Both the position numbers and the translations under genes were made by a program. Below are positions 10,212 through 22,842 of a stretch of 64,000 nt of DNA, one piece after another. Every line of letters begins with the position of its first letter. Position 1 is the first letter of the stretch. The stretch comes from Hemerocallis citrina (Eukaryota > Streptophyta > Magnoliopsida > Asparagales > Asphodelaceae), in assembly GCA_017893485.1 (NCBI GenBank), contig CM030366.1, positions 46,746,283 through 46,810,282 of the forward strand, given 5' to 3'. Below the pieces are notes generated by a model. That model was given only the letters and a program-made list of their open reading frames with translations. It had not been told where the DNA came from and searched no databases.

Positions 10212-13200
10212 TGTCACGCCCTGCTTCCCAGAATATGGGAACACAGGCACGTAACTGAGGCCCAGCGAATGATATAAGTACATCAACACATGTCATCCAT
10301 AAGCTGTACCAGTCTTAACTCAACAATATTAAAAAAAAATGAATCACAACCACGCAGAAAATATAATCACATAAACAAAAATGAAATTCAATAACCAAAT
10401 CTGGAATATAAGAACTTACCAAATATCTCGAGAGACTCCTGATCCAATCGTAGAAGAACTGCTCATCAATACCTTCTGGAAATTCTCCTTGTGCACCTGT
10501 ACTTGTTCATCTAAAAAGAAAGAATAGAGCAAGTACGGACAGCAAGTAATGAAAAGCAGAGAGTAAGGAGATAAGGTACATAAAGGAATATGGATCAAGA
10601 TCAAATTAGAAAAGCAATAACGGTACCAATAAACAAGGTCATAATCAAGTATATACGTGTCAACTAGATCTATTAGCATGTTGTTTCTCCTATCTAGTGC
10701 ACGTACTACTGCGTTCCATACCACAGGTTCGGTGCATGCACAACAGTGTTCTTTTTAGACTTCGTGGTGGGATCTACAGAGCGTGTACTCGGTGTATCAC
10801 GATAACAAGATAACAAGATACAAGTCACGACTCCATAAGTAATTCTCCACCTTCTATGTCAAGTTTCCATGTAACAAGAGGGCCCTACCGAGTACATTTT
10901 TTGAGACTATCCACTACAAAGTCAACCCTTATTAACCCCGGTTTGTTTTAGCTTTTTATTATTAAGTCATTCATGTCCATACAAGTGTGTATAAGACTGT
11001 CAAGGGAGATGATAAGAATGCAGCAACATGATGCATTGCACAATAATAAACAGAAAGCAGTGAATCTGAAAACAGCCGACACGGTCACACTAAAACAGCG
11101 ATAACTCATAGACTACAATTCATAATTCGAAGTTCCAGGATGCTATCAGCAACTAGACACTTAGAGCTACAACTTCAATTCAGTAACTTTCTGCTATTTT
11201 GACTGTAGCTAGGTTAAACACCCTATTCTTTGCAATTTAGCTGTTCTGGCAGCAACTAAATGTCAACATCTAATGGGTGGAAACATAATATAAATACAGT
11301 ATAAAAATCTACGAAAATTAGATATTAACCCTAAGCATGTCTATAAAGTTCCTGGAGATTTTCATGGCATTCTAATATTGTTAACATGGTGGTTTACTAA
11401 TAAATGTGTCGATATTGCATTAATTCTGCAGTCTGAAAAATGCAAACCAACAGAGACTAAAAATGTGATATCTCACAGCTCGTGACTCGGAATCAGGATC
11501 TGTCACTTGGGTTGGAAACTAGACTCAGTAAGCTAAAACTCTCTTTTGTATCATGTGTGTGAATTCTTATGGCAACAGGGTCGAAAACTCTGTGCAAAAC
11601 AGTACAGGCAGCAAGAGTTCATAACATATCATCACATTTAAGTTCATCAAGGTGGGTAATTAACATGCTATGGCATCATGAAATGTATCAAGGCTAATGT
11701 ACAGCAAGTAGTATGGGTTTTTCAATGTACAAGTCAATTATCATGCCATGGTTCAAGTCATAAGATCTCGATTAATCCACGTGTATTTGATCACGATGTA
11801 TTTCCTCATATACAAGTTCTATTCATTTTATTCATGTCAAGTATATGTTTAGGTTTGGGTTTGAGTCAATGGATAGTAATAAGATGTCAAGAGTACGTCA
11901 GGTTAGCTCGTGTAAACCCTCGATACTCCCAATGGAAAGGACATAGGGCAATTTAATGATAATTGAATTGGAACTACTTGCATAAGAGGTCAAAAATCTT
12001 GAACTAGAATAATTAATTGAGTTCAAGTGGACTTGTCTTTTGCAGATGATTAAATTAGAATAACCAGAATAACGAGATCAGAATCCCGGGGAGGCAAGTG
12101 CGCTCTACGTGAAAAATAGCAACAACAATAGTGAACACGGCACACAACAGCAACACACAGGATCGGATCTTCTACACCCAAAATAGTGGTCAACACCCCC
12201 TTCTCCCAAACACCAAACACAAGATCAAGATCCCACCTCCACAAAATACCAAACAACGATACAACCCACTCTCCTTCACAAAACAACACACACCCACAAT
12301 GGGATCCCCCGCACCAGATTGACACAAACAGCAACCACAGCAAATCAAAATAGTAACCAAACTCACCACAACGGATCCCAAGCACATACACAGAACACCA
12401 AACAACAAGGGTAGATCCCCCACTCTGAAACAACAATCACAAAAACAACCCAATCACTCATCGTCTCCTTCCTCACTCACTTCGGCAGAGAGAGAAAGAG
12501 GGTGGAAGAACTCAGTGACTATGCGGATGCGGCGGCGTGCTCAGGGTGAGGTGACACGCAGTGATGGGACGGTGGCGATAAGGGGCAGACGACAGCGGAA
12601 GGCTGTCGCGGCTGCTGGACGGCGCAACGGTGCACAGGGGTGGCTGCCGACGCGTCGAGAGGAGCACACACGGGCCGGGGCTGGCACAGTTGAGCAGAGA
12701 GCTCGAGCGGAGATGGGGACGATGACATCGTGGTGAAGCCGCGACGAGGAGAGAATGACGGAAGGTGGTCGTTGGCAGCGGATGAGGCGAAGAGGGGCAA
12801 GGTGGTTAGGTTTGGGGTCTTCGATAGAGCTTCGACGGCGAGCAGAAGCTCAATGGGTGTAGACGAGGGGGCTTGGGACTGAGGAAGAAGGGGCAAGGGT
12901 TATGGCGACCTGGGGAGGAGCTGTCGATGGGTTCTCGAAGTGAAGCGAGGCGATGGAGGTGATGGAACTGTGGAGGAGGCAATGGCAGTGGTGGTGGACG
13001 CAAGCGGGGGTGCAGGGGCTGAGCAGGAAGGAGTTGGAGGTAGGAGACGAGCGGCAACGGTTGGGTTGACGAGGAGGTGTGTGGTTTTGTTGGGTTAATT
13101 TGGGTTGGGTGGTTGGCAAAACAGAGAGAGAGGGAGAGATGAAGAGTCCGGAGAGAGAGTGGGGGAAGGGGAGTTTAATAATAATAAATATAATATTAAA

Positions 13201-13532
13201 TAAGGGTAGTTAGTGATAGTGGGGGATAGGGGATACAGGAAATTGTGCAATTGAGGAGAATGTGAACAAATTGTATACGGTTGAGTATAAGGGTTTGTGG
13301 GTTTGGGTTTTGGGTTAGATTCCAGTAGGAGATGGGCTAAATTTTGGGCTTCAAAATAAATAAATAAAAAGAAGAGAGACCAGATTCTAGTTTGGGTATA
13401 TATTTGGGTTTCAATAGGAGATTCAAAGGGATTTAAATGCATTGGAAATAATTTATACAGAAAATGAAATACAAGAATACATGGAGAAAAGAAAAAAATT
13501 GGAAATCCGTATAATCAGAAACATGGGTTACA
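10212..13532 (-). repeat. Chromovirus solo LTR, 3321 bp
   Basis: On the plus strand it runs from TGTCACGCCCTGC to ATGGGTTACA, the reverse complement of the TGTAAC...GGGCGTGACA LTR family at 543-9212 and 54827-59521. It is flanked by perfect GCTAC duplications (10207-10211 and 13533-13537). No internal sequence or PBS adjoins it, so it is a solo LTR left by LTR-LTR recombination. It has the family's GC-rich zone (about 12480-13080), a TATA-like region near 13395 and the conserved hairpin. The many open frames in the GC-rich zone are low-complexity and not genes. Confidence 0.92.
12073..12088 (-). other. Conserved small LTR hairpin
   Basis: Minus-strand CGGGATTCTGATCTCG forms a 6-bp stem with one G-U pair. 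It corresponds to the hairpins in three other LTRs of the family. Confidence 0.5.
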
Positions 13533-13537
13533 GCTAC

Positions 13538-13952
13538 ATAGAATCTTCCTGCTGATGGAAGAATCTAATTCTTTTTGCCACAGAAATAGCTTTTATGCTT
13601 CTGTATGAAGCTTTGAACTTCCTCCTTTTTTTATAAAGATAAATGTTAAATCTGCTACATCCATTGATGTATTTGCAAAAATTTTTAAAACACAATAGTG
13701 TAGAATTAATATTAAAAAAATTTGTAAATTCACCACGCTGGGCTGCATAGCTGTATCATACTTTGATATTTTTTATAGGAACTTTGACAATCATGTTTCC
13801 AAAATCATTAAAATCTTCTGTTGATTTTGTAGTATCATGTAATTTTTCTATGATCTGAATAGTTGCTCCTTCAATAGGCTGAGTTTTCCTAAAGCTCAAA
13901 CTTCTTATGTGTATATCTTTTAATATATTAGGTGTCAGTATTACTGAAGCCA
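13538..13952 (-). pseudogene. Caulimovirid-like remnant, segment downstream of the movement protein
   Basis: Codons 13953-13756 form an open minus-strand frame beginning ASVILTPNILKDI and ending IVKVPIKNIKV. The rest to 13538 is degenerate. The segment is cut on the right by the Athila-like element and on the left by the solo LTR target site. The viral assignment rests on collinearity with the movement-protein piece at 19822-20454, the other half of the same interrupted sequence. By itself this piece has no diagnostic motif. It is non-functional. Confidence 0.5.
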
Positions 13953-15640
13953 CGATGTGAATTTTTTACAAATGTACAAAATCGCAACAAGTAGTATAGA
14001 TAAGTGAAAAGAGTGTCAAATCCACAATGACTAATTATTTTATCAAGTACCGAAAATACTAGATTAACTACTATGTGGAAAACTGAAATTTTAATAAATA
14101 AAGCAACTAAATTAATCTAAACATTTAAACTAACAAAAGAGAACAAAAATATGAAATTTTTGTGATTTGTTAATGGCAAAACAAATTCTTCGGCTTTCGA
14201 TTTCACCTAATTAATCCCACACAATTTATAACTCCATGTGAATAAAAATATTATTCTTCCAAATTGTAGACCAAAATTCCCAAATTATTCAATATTCTTT
14301 CTCGAGCAATATCAAAAATATTCTCAACTAATTATTTGTCATAGTTCATGAACAAATTACTAATTGAAAATTCATTAAGATCTTTGGATTTCTTAATGGT
14401 CACATTAACAACAGTTCACTCTTGTAAAGGTGTTTAATTTTAATAATTCGAAATCTCAAATTAGCAGTTCGGTCTCTCCATGATTTAATAAATCATTCAA
14501 AAGTTGGCCAAACAATTGTAAGCATTAAGAACAAAAAAATCAAACACACAACCAAGGAAAAATAGAAAAATAATATGGAATTAAAATTGTGTTCTCAAAA
14601 CTAGGCTACATCAAATCCCTAGAAAGATAAAATTAGTTCATAATAAATTTGCAACTAACAACCATGTTCTTGGATTGCATAAAATAAATAAATAAATAAA
14701 TAATTTGTTGCCGAAAATCCAAGTCGAGACGCTTCGATTTTTGAGCCGACAAGTCAGACCCACGCTCATTCTTCTCTCTCCTCGAACCACGCGCCACAAC
14801 AAAGCCCACTTCTGACTTCACTAACGTGCTGACGTGGCCGCTGACTCGCTGACGTGGCCGCTGAAATAGAACACCTCTGGCTTCTTTCTCCTCGTTTCCC
14901 GTGCAGCTGCACCCACATCCAGATGCCCGCCGTCTCTCTCCTTGCTTTGATTTCCGCGCAGCAACCCACTTCCCGTTCTCTCTCTCTTCTTTCTGTTTTC
15001 CGTTGTCTCTATGTTAATTTTTTTTAATATATATATATATATGAGGTCAGCTGTGGCTCTCCCTCTTTTGTTAAGTGTGTCCTTGATTTGCTCTTGGCTG
15101 TTGTATTTATAGGGATCCGACCCTAGATTATTATGGTTTATTTTTGCAGAAAACTCCACATCTTCCTTTATTTCTTTCTTTATTTTGATTTTCTCTTTAT
15201 TTCTTGCTTCTTTTTCTTCTATTTCTCTTCTTGAAGCACGTGCTGCACACACACAAAATAAAATCAGAATTTAGTATTTAAAAAAAATAAAAATAAAATT
15301 AATTAGTTTAAATTAATTAAACTAACTAATTATCACATTGGCTCAATTAAACCCTTTTAAATTTGTTTATTTCAGTTTCACCTTCAATTGACAATTAAAA
15401 TTTTTATTTTACTTTCCACAAGGCCAAATTGTAAAATTCAAAATTCATCAAGTCAATAAAAATTCATCGATCATTCTCCTTATTTTCTTTGTTAATTTTA
15501 CTGAAAAAAACTTATTCCTTCAAAATAATTAATTAACTAAAATCTATGAAAATAAGATAATTTATTAACAAGATAGACGAATACAAGCAATTTGTATTGG
15601 TAAATGAGTACAAATATTTATATAAAATTTAGAGACATCA
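13953..15640 (-). repeat. Athila-like LTR (3' side)
   Basis: 1688 bp paired with 18072-19821. Both carry the GTACAAAATCGCAACAAGTA phrase near one edge and end ...GACATCA/ACACATCA. The first base has changed from T to C. The solo LTR at 57529-59113 is a more distant member in opposite orientation. Confidence 0.88.
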
Positions 15641-15663
15641 AATACTCCCAAACTTAAGATTTT
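15641..15663 (-). other. Polypurine tract of the Athila-like element
   Basis: On the minus strand it reads CTTAAGTTTGGGAGTATT just before the 3' LTR, the usual purine tract of Athila-type elements. Confidence 0.7.
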
Positions 15664-16923
15664 GCTTGTCCTCGAGCAAAAAGTAAAACCATGAATAAAG
15701 GAATAATAATCAATAATAGGCTCAACCCATCACACTAAGATATCTTTTCATGCAAGCATCAAAATTTCAACTTAAAATACAAACAATAGCAAATAAAGTA
15801 AAACTAAGCATACTCACTTTCTCTAGTGCAATTATTCATTTATAATTCCCAACCCAATCATATTTTTTCATGGAATTAATGTAATTATATCATGGAATAA
15901 CTCATTCTGTGATTATCCCTTCTCACTACTACAAACCGAGTACCAAAATTTTTTTTCCCCCTCTAAGTAGTGACTTGTCTTTTGACGCGAATGCAAATAT
16001 TTGTGATGAATTCACCTGGTTACTCAACAAGTCACAAACTTAGAGTGTTTTTGCAGACTCATATTTCAAGGTGTCGTTTGACGTAAATGTAAACATTGGT
16101 GATGAATACCTCTAGTTACTAAGCAACTCAAAACATTGGAGTAGAATGAACTTTATTCATTCAATTATTTGATCATTATCACTCTATTTACTTAAACTCT
16201 GTTTAGGACTAGATCAAAGGGGATAATCACAAGAAAAGCATCACATTTTTCTTTTATGTATAATCACATGACTGTCACAATTGTGTAAGGAATTTAGAAA
16301 TTCAATAATCCTAAAGTAAATAGGTATGCTTAATCTTGCTTCATAAGATATTGTCTATCCTAAAAATTATTTCAATGCTTTAGCACAATAAAGAACTCAA
16401 ACGTGTAATGGTAAGCCTAATTGCAGTACTTTGTTTTTTTTTTCTTTTCAAATATAAAAACAATATTTACCCTCACCCGCAAACTTGAATATCACATTTT
16501 TCTCAATGGGTAAGGAAAAAAGAAAAACAAAAGAATGTGAAAAGTTCAGAATTTCTCCCATGATTCATGTTAAAATTCAGGACGTGCGACGCCCATTGTT
16601 TCAGTGATATCTGGAGTTGTAGATATCCAAATTGTCAGATTCTTTTTGTTCTGGAAAGCTAAGACAATTTCCTACAATCGGTATGTTATACACTTTTCCA
16701 TATCAGATTGTATCCTGCTAAAAAACATCCAACAATGTAGGTATAGAAAACAACTCCGTCCGGCGACTTCCAAAATTATGCAATCCTATAAAATAAAATC
16801 AAAAATTAAAATTAAAATAAACTAAAAGAAAAGGAAAATCTAAATGCAGTAAAAGAAAATATGGGTTGCCTCCCAAGAAGCGCTAAGTTTTTAGTCTTCA
16901 GCCAGACTTGATAGCGGAGATGG
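15664..16923 (-). other. Non-coding interior of the Athila-like element
   Basis: About 1.25 kb without a readable frame. A roughly 65-bp motif (TTTGACGYRAATG...GTGATGAAT...GGTTACTNA) occurs twice, at about 15977 and 16077. Nothing else is recognised. Confidence 0.5.
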
Positions 16924-17502
16924 TTATGTGATGCCAAGATCCAACAACATCGAAACATCTTTTCTAATAATTTTCTTCATGTTTGGATTAGTTTTTCTTT
17001 GAGCATCCCCCAAGCTAGATGGCAGTGATTGAATCTTGAGTTTGAGTCGTTTCTTTCTTGAAGATGGTGTTCTTGATATCCCCACCTCCTTGAATGTCAG
17101 CTGAGAAGAAAAATCAATAGATGGTGCAACTTGAACGTATTCCAAAATCTTTTCTTTCTCAGATTCAAGAGTTGCTGAATTTGTTGGACACACTTTAATT
17201 AGTAATTTCTCAACTTTCGCTCTATGTGTCTCTCCCACAAGTAGATTAGTTTCACAAACTTGAAAATATGAGTGAGCTTCAGCAACAACCTCCATGAATT
17301 TAAAAACATCAAACATTACTTGCTCATCATCAAACCTCAATATAAGTTTTCCTTGTTGGACATCAATCAAAGCCTCAAGATTGATCATCGTTCTCTCTGC
17401 AAGCATGTTTGAAATCTGAACAATTTGAGCCTCAAGATTGCAAATTGAAGCCATATTATTTTGTATCACCAAATCTATCTTCTGCATGTATAGCATGAAC
17501 AT
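16924..17502 (-). pseudogene. Athila-like gag end fused to protease-region remnant
   Basis: 192 residues. The N-terminal part (ASICNLEAQIVQISNMLAER) matches the segment after the zinc knuckle in Athila gags. The next block, EALIDVQQGKLILRFDDEQVMFDVFKFM, resembles the end of the protease domain in these elements. The intervening catalytic portion is missing, so an internal deletion joined the two. The remainder is charged and unassigned. Confidence 0.6.
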
Positions 17503-17908
17503 ATATCTTCAAGTGTCGGCTTCTTTTTTTGTTGTGGAAAATTTTGAGGTGGTCTAATTCCTCCTTAATTGTTGCTCCAAGAAAAGTTGGGGTGATTTCT
17601 CCATCATGGATTGTTTGTGTTTGCATAAGGATTGTTTTGCTTTTAAAATTTTGACACAAAATTTGCTTGTTCGGCATTTGAATGAGCAAAAGGGTTCCCC
17701 ACTTGGCAATCTGTACTGGAGTGATTTCCTGACAAAGATCACAAATCATATTAGTTTGAATAGAATTAACATTCATATTACCTAATTGTTTAGATAAAAT
17801 ACCAATTTGTGTAGTCAATGTGGCAATAGGATCAAGCTCAAAAACTCCAGCCACTTTTCTTTGTATTGCTCTTTCTGAAGACCATTGGTAATTGTTGGAT
17901 GCCATCAT
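17456..17908 (-). pseudogene. Athila-like gag C-terminal region
   Basis: The 150-residue frame contains KVAGVFELDPIATLTTQIGI and ICDLCQE, followed by a shifted version of the Athila zinc-knuckle and asparagine-rich segment. It overlaps the next frame because of a frameshift. The N-terminal gag domain is not present between this ORF and the PBS, so gag is truncated at both ends. Confidence 0.65.
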
Positions 17909-18052
17909 GATACACTTCTATGTCTTGAAATATAGCTATTAAATAAAAAAACTAAAATAAATAAATAAATAAATAGTAAATAAAAAAATAAAAAATCCAA
18001 ATTAGTAACAATCTAGCAATTATCAATATCAATAAAAGAATAATTAGTCCTT

Positions 18053-18065
18053 GGCAACGGCGCCA
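18053..18065 (-). other. Primer-binding site, Athila-like element
   Basis: Minus-strand TGGCGCCGTTGCC lies six bases inside the right LTR. This sequence is characteristic of Athila-type elements and sets the orientation. Confidence 0.88.
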
Positions 18066-18071
18066 AAAACT

Positions 18072-19150
18072 TGATGTGAATTATTTGCAAGTGTACAAAA
18101 TCGCAACAAGTAGTATAGATAAGTGAAAAGAGTGTCGAACCCACAAGAACTAATTATTTTATCGAGTACCGAAATTACTAGATTAACTACTATTTGGAAA
18201 ACCGAAATTTTAATACATAAAGCAACTAAATTAATCTAAACATCTAAACTAACAAAAGAGAACAAAAATCTGATTTTTTTGTGATTTGTTAATGGCAAAA
18301 CACATTGTAAGGTTTTCTTTCACCTAGCTAATCCCATACAATTTATAACTCCAGGTGAATAAAAATATTATTCTTCCAAGTTATAGACCAAAATCCCCAA
18401 ATTATTCAATATTCTCTCTCGAACAATATCGAAAATATTCTCAACTAATTATTTTTCATAGTTCATGCGCTAATTACTAATTGAAAATTCATTAAGATCT
18501 ATGGATTTCTTAAAGGTCACATTAACAGCAGTTCGCTCTTGTAATGGTGTTTAATTTTATTAATTCGAAATCACAAATTAGCAGTTCGGTTTCTCCATAA
18601 TTTAATAAATCATAAAAAAGTTGGCCAAACAATTGTAAGCATTAAGAACAAATAAATTAAACACACAACCATGGAAAAATAGAAAATTAATATGGAATTA
18701 AAACTTTGTTTTCAAAACTACGCTACATCAAATCCCTAGAAAGATAAAATTAGTTCATAATAAATTTTCAACTAACAAACATGTTCTTAGATTGCATAAT
18801 AAAAATTAGAAGAGAAGAAGAAAGAAAAAAAAACTCTGTTTGTTTCCGAAAACGTAAGTCGAAAAGCCTCGATTTCCGAGTCGACAAATCAGACCCACGC
18901 TTTGTCTTCTCTCTCCTCGAACCGCACGCCACAACAAAGCCCACTTCTGACTTCACTAACATGATGATGTGGCTGCTGACTTACTGACGTGGCCGCTGAA
19001 ACAGAACACCTCCAGCTTCTCTCTCCTCATTTCGCATGCAGCTGCACCCACGTCCAGATGCCCACCTTCTCTCTCCTTGCTTTGATTTCTGCACAGCAAC
19101 CCACTTCCCCTTCTCTCTCTCCTCATTCTGTTTTCCACTATCTCTGTTTT

Positions 19151-19200
<50 letters not shown>

Positions 19201-19821
19201 GTCAGCCGTCGCTCTCCCTCTTTCGTTAAGCGTGTCTTTGATTTTCTCTTAGCTGTTGTATTTATAGGGATCCGACCCTGGATTATTAGGGTTTATTTTT
19301 GCAGAAAACCACACATCTTCCATTATTTCTTTCCTTATTTTGATTTACTCTTTATTTCTTGCTTCTTTTTCTTCTCATTCTTTTCTTGAAGCACGTGCTG
19401 CACACACACACAAAAAAGGCAGAATTTAGGATTTTAAAAAAAATAAATTTTAAATTAATTAGTTTAAATTAATTAAACTAACTAATTATCACATTAGCTC
19501 AATTAAACCCTTTTAAATTTGTTTATTTCATTTTCATCTTCAATTGACAATTAAAATTTCTATTTTACTTTCTACAAGGCCAAATTGTAAAATTCAAAAT
19601 TCAACAAATCAATAAAAATTAATCGATCTTTCTCCTTGTTTTTTTTGTTAATTTTTACTAAAAATATTCACTTTTTGCATATAAAAAATTCTTATTCCTT
19701 CAAAAATAATTAATTAACTGAAATCTATGAAAATAAGATAATTTATTAACAAGATAGACGAATACAAGTAATTTTTATGGATAAATGAGTACAGATATTT
19801 ATATAAAATTTGGACACATCA
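18072..19821 (-). repeat. Athila-like LTR (5' side)
   Basis: 1750 bp, plus-strand TGATGTGAATTATTT to TGGACACATCA. It contains a long TA microsatellite at 19156-19197 that is much shorter in the partner LTR (about 15027-15041). Confidence 0.88.
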
Positions 19822-20800
19822 TGCCTCATTTTCAATAAGTAAACTTTCATCTCTTCTAGTTGAATGGGAATTAGATCTACTAAGATAATATGTTTGTTTT
19901 AAAGAAGAAGTTTATCCTTCTATATTTTTGTATATAGTAATAATTTTATTTCCTGAAACAATAAATGTTTCTTCTGGGGTTTTTACCAGTTTAGGCTTTA
20001 GTTCATTTATGAACGAAGTCATATCATTATTAAATGCAATATTTTTTTGTTCAATTATTCTGGTTTGAATAACTTTTCTTGTACCCACTTCAAATAATTG
20101 TATGTAATCTTTAGATGTTTCTGCTTTGAAAGTGGCATCCTCATTAAGAGCTATGAATCTTTCCCATTGAATACTTAAAATCTTTTATCCATCTTCCATT
20201 TCTATGTCTTTTAGATTAATTGATAAGGTACAAATATCAGTAATGTTTTCATCTGTTAATGCAATAGAAAAACATGGATGAATATTGAATGCAAATCTTC
20301 TCTTTGCTAGATTAGATTTGGTTCCTCCAATTATATAGTTTAAAGGATCATTAATCCTTTCGTCTCTTACTATCATTAAAATTGGTCTATCTATTCCAGC
20401 ACGAAATTGTGCAATGAATTTTATTTGTATTAGTCGTAGATGAAGATAATTCATCTCTGGATATTTCTATTTTATTCTGTGACCTTCTCAGTGCTAATAA
20501 GCTTTATTGACAAGAGATCTTAGTTTCCTTTCAGTTCTATATTTCCTTCCATTCTTTCAAAAAAGTAAGTACTTTAGAACTACATCTTGATATAAGAGAT
20601 TTATTAGTTTTAAACACATCCCTTTTATCCTGATGTGAAATCATTTCTAATAGTTTTGTTAAATCATCAACGGAGATCATATATTTCCCCGGTATTATTA
20701 TCAATATCAATATTTATGGTATCATCTCACAAAACATTCATATTTACTTTGTATTCATAAAAGCTTTTCTTTTTATGTTCGTGTGTTCTTCTTTTTAAAT
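19822..20800 (-). pseudogene. Endogenous caulimovirid movement-protein-like region
   Basis: The best preserved frame, 20454-20185, reads FIAQFRAGIDRPILMIVRD, then FNIHPCFSIALTDENITD and LSINLKDIEME. This pattern matches the core of the 30K-type movement protein of Caulimoviridae (PF01107), which targets plasmodesmata. Degenerate coding runs upstream to about 20800 and downstream to 19822, with stops and frame changes. At 19821 an Athila-like element interrupts it, and the other half resumes at 13952. No RT has been found, so this is a partial, dead integration. The family call is good; the genus is unknown. Confidence 0.65.
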
Positions 20801-21409
20801 TGGATTTCCACAATCAAGTTGTTCTCTTCATCTCTAATGCTACCATATAGGCTTGTGGTTCTAGTTGCTCGTAGGGCTCGTTTTTGTGTTGCTTATTTCC
20901 CGTTGTGGCTTAGCTTGAAGCTGAACCCTGCTATAAATCCATGGTGTGGGAGTATGACGGTAGAGATGTTCGAATAGTCAAAGCACAAAAATAGTTAAAG
21001 AAATATTTTAAATGCTTATTACAGTAAAAACATAGCCATATCAGAAATTCTTTAAATGTTTACTATAGTAAGAGCTTAGTGAAACAAGAAATCTTTATAT
21101 ATATAAAAAAAGGTTTATTATAGACAAGCTAAACCAGCATAAATCCTCCAAAACTAGATACCATGAATAATTACCAAAATCAAAACTACAAAGAAGAAGA
21201 GTGGCACTTACACTAAAAACTAGTGACTACAGTCATTTTTGCTCATATTCCAACACTTCAAAAACTGTAAATTCCAATTACATAATAGGCATGTTAAAGA
21301 CTTTGGTTGACAATATGTCTAATATAATATTCAGTCTAGCCTATTTAGCCTAGAACGTAACATAGAAAAGAAAATCGATAATATCAGAACTCCTGGACTC
21401 GACAATATT
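20801..21409. other. Unassigned segment between the viral remnant and element N
   Basis: AT-rich with no recognised gene. A plus-strand 64-codon frame at 20783-20977 has no family resemblance. CTTTATATATATAAAAA at about 21092 is TATA-like but has no context. Confidence 0.4.
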
Positions 21410-22842
21410 TGTAATACCCCCAAAATAATTAAAAATTATTTTGTACAAAATGTGTTGCACCTGAACATTGTCGCACGAGTTAATAAATTTTTGTCTCAAC
21501 TAATGGTGTATGTTGTTAGAAATTGTATTTGCCACCTTATGAGACAAACAATTAAGTGTTAACAAACACTATGAACTGTATGGTTTGGACTCAACCCAAT
21601 TAAACTCAAATGAGCTAGATTCATATAGACAACCATAGGCTCAACTATACTAACTTGTTATGAACACGTGCATATTGTTACGTGAACAACACGTGAACAT
21701 GTTACCATTCAAACCATGAACATACCAAGTGTGAACAAGGGTAGCCCACAAATTTTGACACGAAGTCGGGTTAGCTTTTGTGTAACCCTAGAAAGGGTTA
21801 TGTGTATCCTAGGATGGATGAGGTGTACCCTTGAGTTAGATTAGGTGTAACCCTAACTCTAGGGGGGTTATTGATTATGTGGGAGACTAAACAACCATTG
21901 AACACTCTCCACACACCCACCCACCCACATCCACCCACATCCAAACACACCCGCATAACCATAACCCTAACCCTATCCATCATGGCCGGCCACCCCCTCC
22001 CCTCTATATATATGTGTGTGATGGCATGGAGAGAACCCCAGCTCATATTTCATTCCTTCATTCCAACATCATTCCACCAATCTGCTAGTTATCTCTAAGT
22101 GCTAATTGAGAAAGAGAAGATGTCAAGCAAGCTAGGAAGAGAAGATACTAGCTAGTGTGGTGTTGTGCTCTCCAAACATAAGGTGGGGTGTTCTAACCTA
22201 GTATGTTAATTTCCATTAGTTGTTTTAGTTGTTGTATGTTAACTTTCTTTAGTTATTTTAGTTGTTTGCTTGATGTGGTTATGTAGAATGGAAATTTCTT
22301 GTAGATCGAATAGTTATATACTTGAAAACTCATGTTTAGCAATAAGAAGTAGATGTAAATTGTAGCAGATGAAAGTGTTAAAAATGAAGCGACGTAATTA
22401 TGTTATGAGTTATTAAATACCAACCTCTAGATTAAATTCTGGACCTTGTAAATGCAAAGATAATTGTGTGAGAAAACATATTCATATTAGGTTTTTGTTG
22501 TAGAGGTTATGCGAGTTGGAACTTGTTACTAAGTTGATTAACATGTGTAACTAGGTTGCAGTCGTTTGGTGTTCAACTATTCGATTATTAAGTTAATATA
22601 GTAAATTGCAGTTAATCTAGAAAACTTGATTGGATCAACATAGTAAGTTAACCTAGAAACTAGAAGTGATGATAATGGAGCCATAAGAATCAGGAAAAGT
22701 TAGTGGATTGACGAACCAATCTAGCATAACTACATTCACTAGTTCTAGTGCTCGTTAGAAGGTTGTCATAGTTGCCTTAATATGTGTTTATCCCTAAATT
22801 GAGCATCGTGATTCTAGAGGCTAGGTTAGGCCCAGACAACCA
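21410..22842 (+). repeat. Element N 5' LTR, first part
   Basis: Begins TGTAATACCCCCAAAATAATT and aligns with the 3' LTR start at 49795 for about 420 bases. It includes a shared CACGTGNACAT segment and GTGTAACCCTAGAAAG. A TATA box (CTATATATATG) lies at about 22004. The LTR continues at 36098-36109 and 48150-48816 after two insertions, for a total near 2.1 kb. Open frames here are not genes. Confidence 0.85.

Larger units (their letters stand above)
13953..19821 (-). mobile_element. Athila-like non-autonomous Ty3 retrotransposon
   Basis: This 5.87-kb element has LTRs at 13953-15640 and 18072-19821 and a 2.4-kb interior. A PBS adjoins the right LTR and a purine tract adjoins the left one, so it points to the minus strand. 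The interior holds only fragments of gag and protease; RT, RNase H and integrase are missing. Flanking bases AGCCA (left) and TGCCT (right) match at three of five positions, so no clean TSD survives. It splits the caulimovirid-like sequence. Confidence 0.85.

Noticed and set aside
12050..12453. 128- and 87-codon hydrophobic minus-strand frames
   Set aside because: They lie inside the solo LTR, overlap each other and have no homolog-like motif.
19156..19197. TA run considered as a TATA-rich promoter or origin
   Set aside because: A simple microsatellite with a different length in the partner LTR.
21962..21980. Telomere-like AACCCTAACCCTA
   Set aside because: Only two units, and the plant telomere repeat is a seven-base TTTAGGG; a chance match in an LTR.
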